Positions 63,801-64,000 of a DNA stretch of 64,000 bases are shown in pieces. How positions within the stretch are numbered: the stretch's first letter is position 1; each line of letters starts with the position of its first letter. A model generated the notes under the pieces. The model did no database searches, was not told the DNA's origin, and saw only the letters and a list, made by a program, of their open reading frames with translations. Source of the DNA: Clusia tigrina (taxonomy: Eukaryota > Arthropoda > Insecta > Diptera > Clusiidae); NCBI GenBank assembly GCA_920105625.2, contig OV050030.1:236127889-236191888 (forward strand). Direction: 5' to 3'. A program made the translations under genes and the position numbers.

Positions 63801-64000
63801 AATGGCCCTAACTTCTATAAGGTACGTCTTACACCTATCAAAGTTTGCAACATACAAATGTTGTAACTTTTTACTGGAGCGTCATAAAACCTTGAAATTT
63901 TGTAACAATAAAGTACTCGAGCCTCTTGTCAATTTAAGTTATCGTTCAAAGCTATGCTACCCTTTAGTCCCAAATCAAACACTGATAAAACTTCAAATGG
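60845..64000 (-). repeat. HOR A' copy 3 (cut by window end)
   Basis: This is collinear with the previous copy at offset 3300 to the last base, with scattered substitutions (GAGTTCCAAATC at about 61843, GGTATCTCC at about 62087). The 181-bp monomers fall at about 62137 and 63298, exactly 3300 after 58837 and 59998. The array continues beyond the window. Confidence 0.88.

Larger units (their letters stand above)
37856..64000 (-). repeat. Right arm: the same satellite array in inverted orientation
   Basis: From 37856 every monomer is read on the minus strand: the marker appears as CTCGAGCC and the unit ends as AGCTATGCTACCC instead of GGGTAGCATAGCT. About 133 copies run to the window end, again mostly 196 bp, with the same 195-bp and 181-bp classes. 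The monomer variants are reverse complements of those in the left arm and occur in mirrored zone order (D/C, then B, then A). The arm is 11.7 kb shorter than the left arm inside this window only because the window ends before it does. Confidence 0.98.

Noticed and set aside
1..64000. CRISPR array
   Set aside because: Repeats are contiguous 196-bp units with no conserved short repeat alternating with unique spacers, and there are no cas genes.
1..64000. CENP-B box in the monomer
   Set aside because: I looked for the TTCG....A..CGGG core on both strands; no CGGG was noticed in any monomer type and no match was found.
37856..64000. Right arm as a sequencing fold-back (a read turned on its complement)
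   Set aside because: A fold-back read would give arms identical outward from the junction. Here the flanking monomers are different variants, the axis shifts by hundreds of bases, and the arms have different internal duplications. An assembly mis-join is still possible and needs spanning reads.
1..64000. Telomeric repeats, rRNA, tRNA or transposable-element fragments
   Set aside because: None was seen on either strand; every stretch inspected could be assigned to the 196-bp monomer.

Overview
The window is a single uninterrupted tandem satellite array. It contains no credible gene. The repeat unit is about 196 bp (37% G+C for a consensus read by eye; a near-consensus copy lies at 8836-9031), and roughly 325 copies run from the first base to the last. 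Both array ends lie outside the window. I saw no transposon, rRNA, tRNA, CRISPR array or coding region. This is the architecture of a eukaryotic centromeric, pericentromeric or other heterochromatic satellite block. I do not recognise the monomer and cannot name the organism; a plant or animal with long-read assembled heterochromatin fits.

The copies run head to tail in one orientation from 1 to 37855 (left arm), then flip at one sharp junction and run in the opposite orientation from 37856 to 64000 (right arm). Monomers are not homogeneous. Recognisable variants recur in fixed order, forming several higher-order repeats (HORs). Left to right the left arm holds: zone A (1-~21900), a 17-monomer HOR of 3299 bp with longer derivatives of 3612-4276 bp; zone B (~21900-25680), an 11-monomer HOR of 2156 bp; zone C (25680-~33445), a 22-monomer HOR of 4311 bp containing a doubled 6-monomer block of 1176 bp; zone D (~33445-37855), a reshuffled mix.

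The right arm carries the same zones in mirror order: D'/C' (37856-~50100; 4702 and 4310 bp periods), B' (~50100-55020; 2156 bp period) and A' (55020-64000; 3300 bp period). The 17 variants of A' are the reverse complements of those in A, in reversed order. Rare private variants are shared at mirrored positions. For several of these pairs the left and right coordinates add up to 76893, so the arms are largely collinear. The window is therefore best described as a giant imperfect palindrome of HOR satellite: an inverted duplication of an already organised array, later remodelled by unequal exchange in each arm.

Nothing here encodes a protein. All open frames (at most 97 codons) are by-products of the repeat, whose length is one more than a multiple of three. 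Any function would be structural: nucleosome phasing, centromere or heterochromatin identity, or possibly non-coding satellite transcripts.
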